A stretch of DNA of 64,000 nucleotides from Promineifilum sp. (GTDB taxonomy: Bacteria > Chloroflexota > Anaerolineae > Promineifilales > Promineifilaceae), in contig JAGOZU010000001.1 of NCBI GenBank assembly GCA_018058545.1, positions 58,843 to 122,842 on the forward strand, written 5' to 3'. The notes below the pieces were generated by a model. That model was not told where the DNA came from. It searched no databases and worked only from the letters and a program-made list of their open reading frames with translations. The position numbers and the translations under genes are program-made. Positions 63,965 through 64,000 of this stretch are shown one piece after another (the first letter of the stretch is position 1; the number at the start of each line of letters is the position of its first letter).

Positions 63965-64000
63965 ATGAACAACAAGATTATCAATTCCCACCCCACGTAT
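63965..64000 (+). CDS. Possible start of a gene leaving the window
   Basis: An ATG at 63965, 20 nt after the TATAAT, opens a frame through the last 12 codons (MNNKIINSHPTY). It is too short to identify, and no Shine-Dalgarno is present. Confidence 0.3.
   Translation, partial: MNNKIINSHPTY

Overview
The window is about 64 kb of high-GC bacterial chromosome. Gene density is high and mixed strand use is typical of a free-living bacterium; no rRNA, tRNA, CRISPR array or prophage is visible. The gene set includes polyphosphate glucokinase, several lipoproteins with a GH39-like (beta/alpha)8 domain, STAND/NACHT and kinase-like regulators, many PIN toxin-antitoxin pairs and an ABC ATPase with an AAA-associated tail. 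Together these fit a member of the Chloroflexota (Anaerolineae/Ardenticatenia-like). That is an inference from gene content, not from a marker phylogeny.

Layout. 1-4.06 kb is a leftward electron-transfer operon: an octaheme lipoprotein with a collagen-like stretch, a 14-heme membrane-tethered cytochrome and a cytochrome b running off the left edge, behind a clear promoter. 4.3-6.9 kb is gyrA with a strong terminator. 7.2-10.0 kb is a large GT39-type membrane glycosyltransferase. 10.3-11.05 kb carries no gene but is full of palindromes. 11.1-15.7 kb holds a GH39-like lipoprotein and a toxin-antitoxin island (Phd/VapC, DUF433/DUF5615, a decayed antitoxin, a VapB/VapC pair with a double operator) interrupted by a PolB-type exonuclease. 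15.8-24.3 kb has mostly housekeeping and envelope genes: CadD-like transporter, GT4, PlsC, methyltransferase, nth, cupin, a catalytically defective RumA-like protein, RNase Z, sugar transferase, CopD-like. 24.3-30.1 kb has three more GH39-like proteins, the largest fused to GH18-like and SH3 domains.

30.5-36.8 kb holds an SCP2 protein, an amidohydrolase-CYTH fusion divergent from thymidine phosphorylase, polyphosphate glucokinase and an AlbA_2/ATPase regulator. 36.9-39.8 kb is a large VWA membrane protein. 39.9-43.2 kb is a complete zinc-type uptake operon (substrate-binding lipoprotein, ATPase, permease, Fur-family repressor) with a Fur-like box abutting its -10. 43.3-43.9 kb is a second DUF433/DUF5615 pair. 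44.1-47.9 kb pairs a membrane NACHT NTPase with a pseudokinase fused to a degenerate sulfatase-modifying-factor domain. 47.9-52.0 kb has glycogen phosphorylase and a lone nuoN. 52.5-56.8 kb has a second GT39-like protein, a class V aminotransferase and two unrecognised genes. 56.9-60.1 kb is an ABC importer without a binding protein, preceded by a leaderless short ORF and hairpins. 60.1-63.6 kb has an aconitase-X fusion and a thiolase/DUF35 pair.

Two regulatory themes recur. Several genes have a TANNNT box 6-8 nt before the start codon and no Shine-Dalgarno, implying leaderless mRNAs. Three loci carry the same heptanucleotide repeat family near gene 3' ends.
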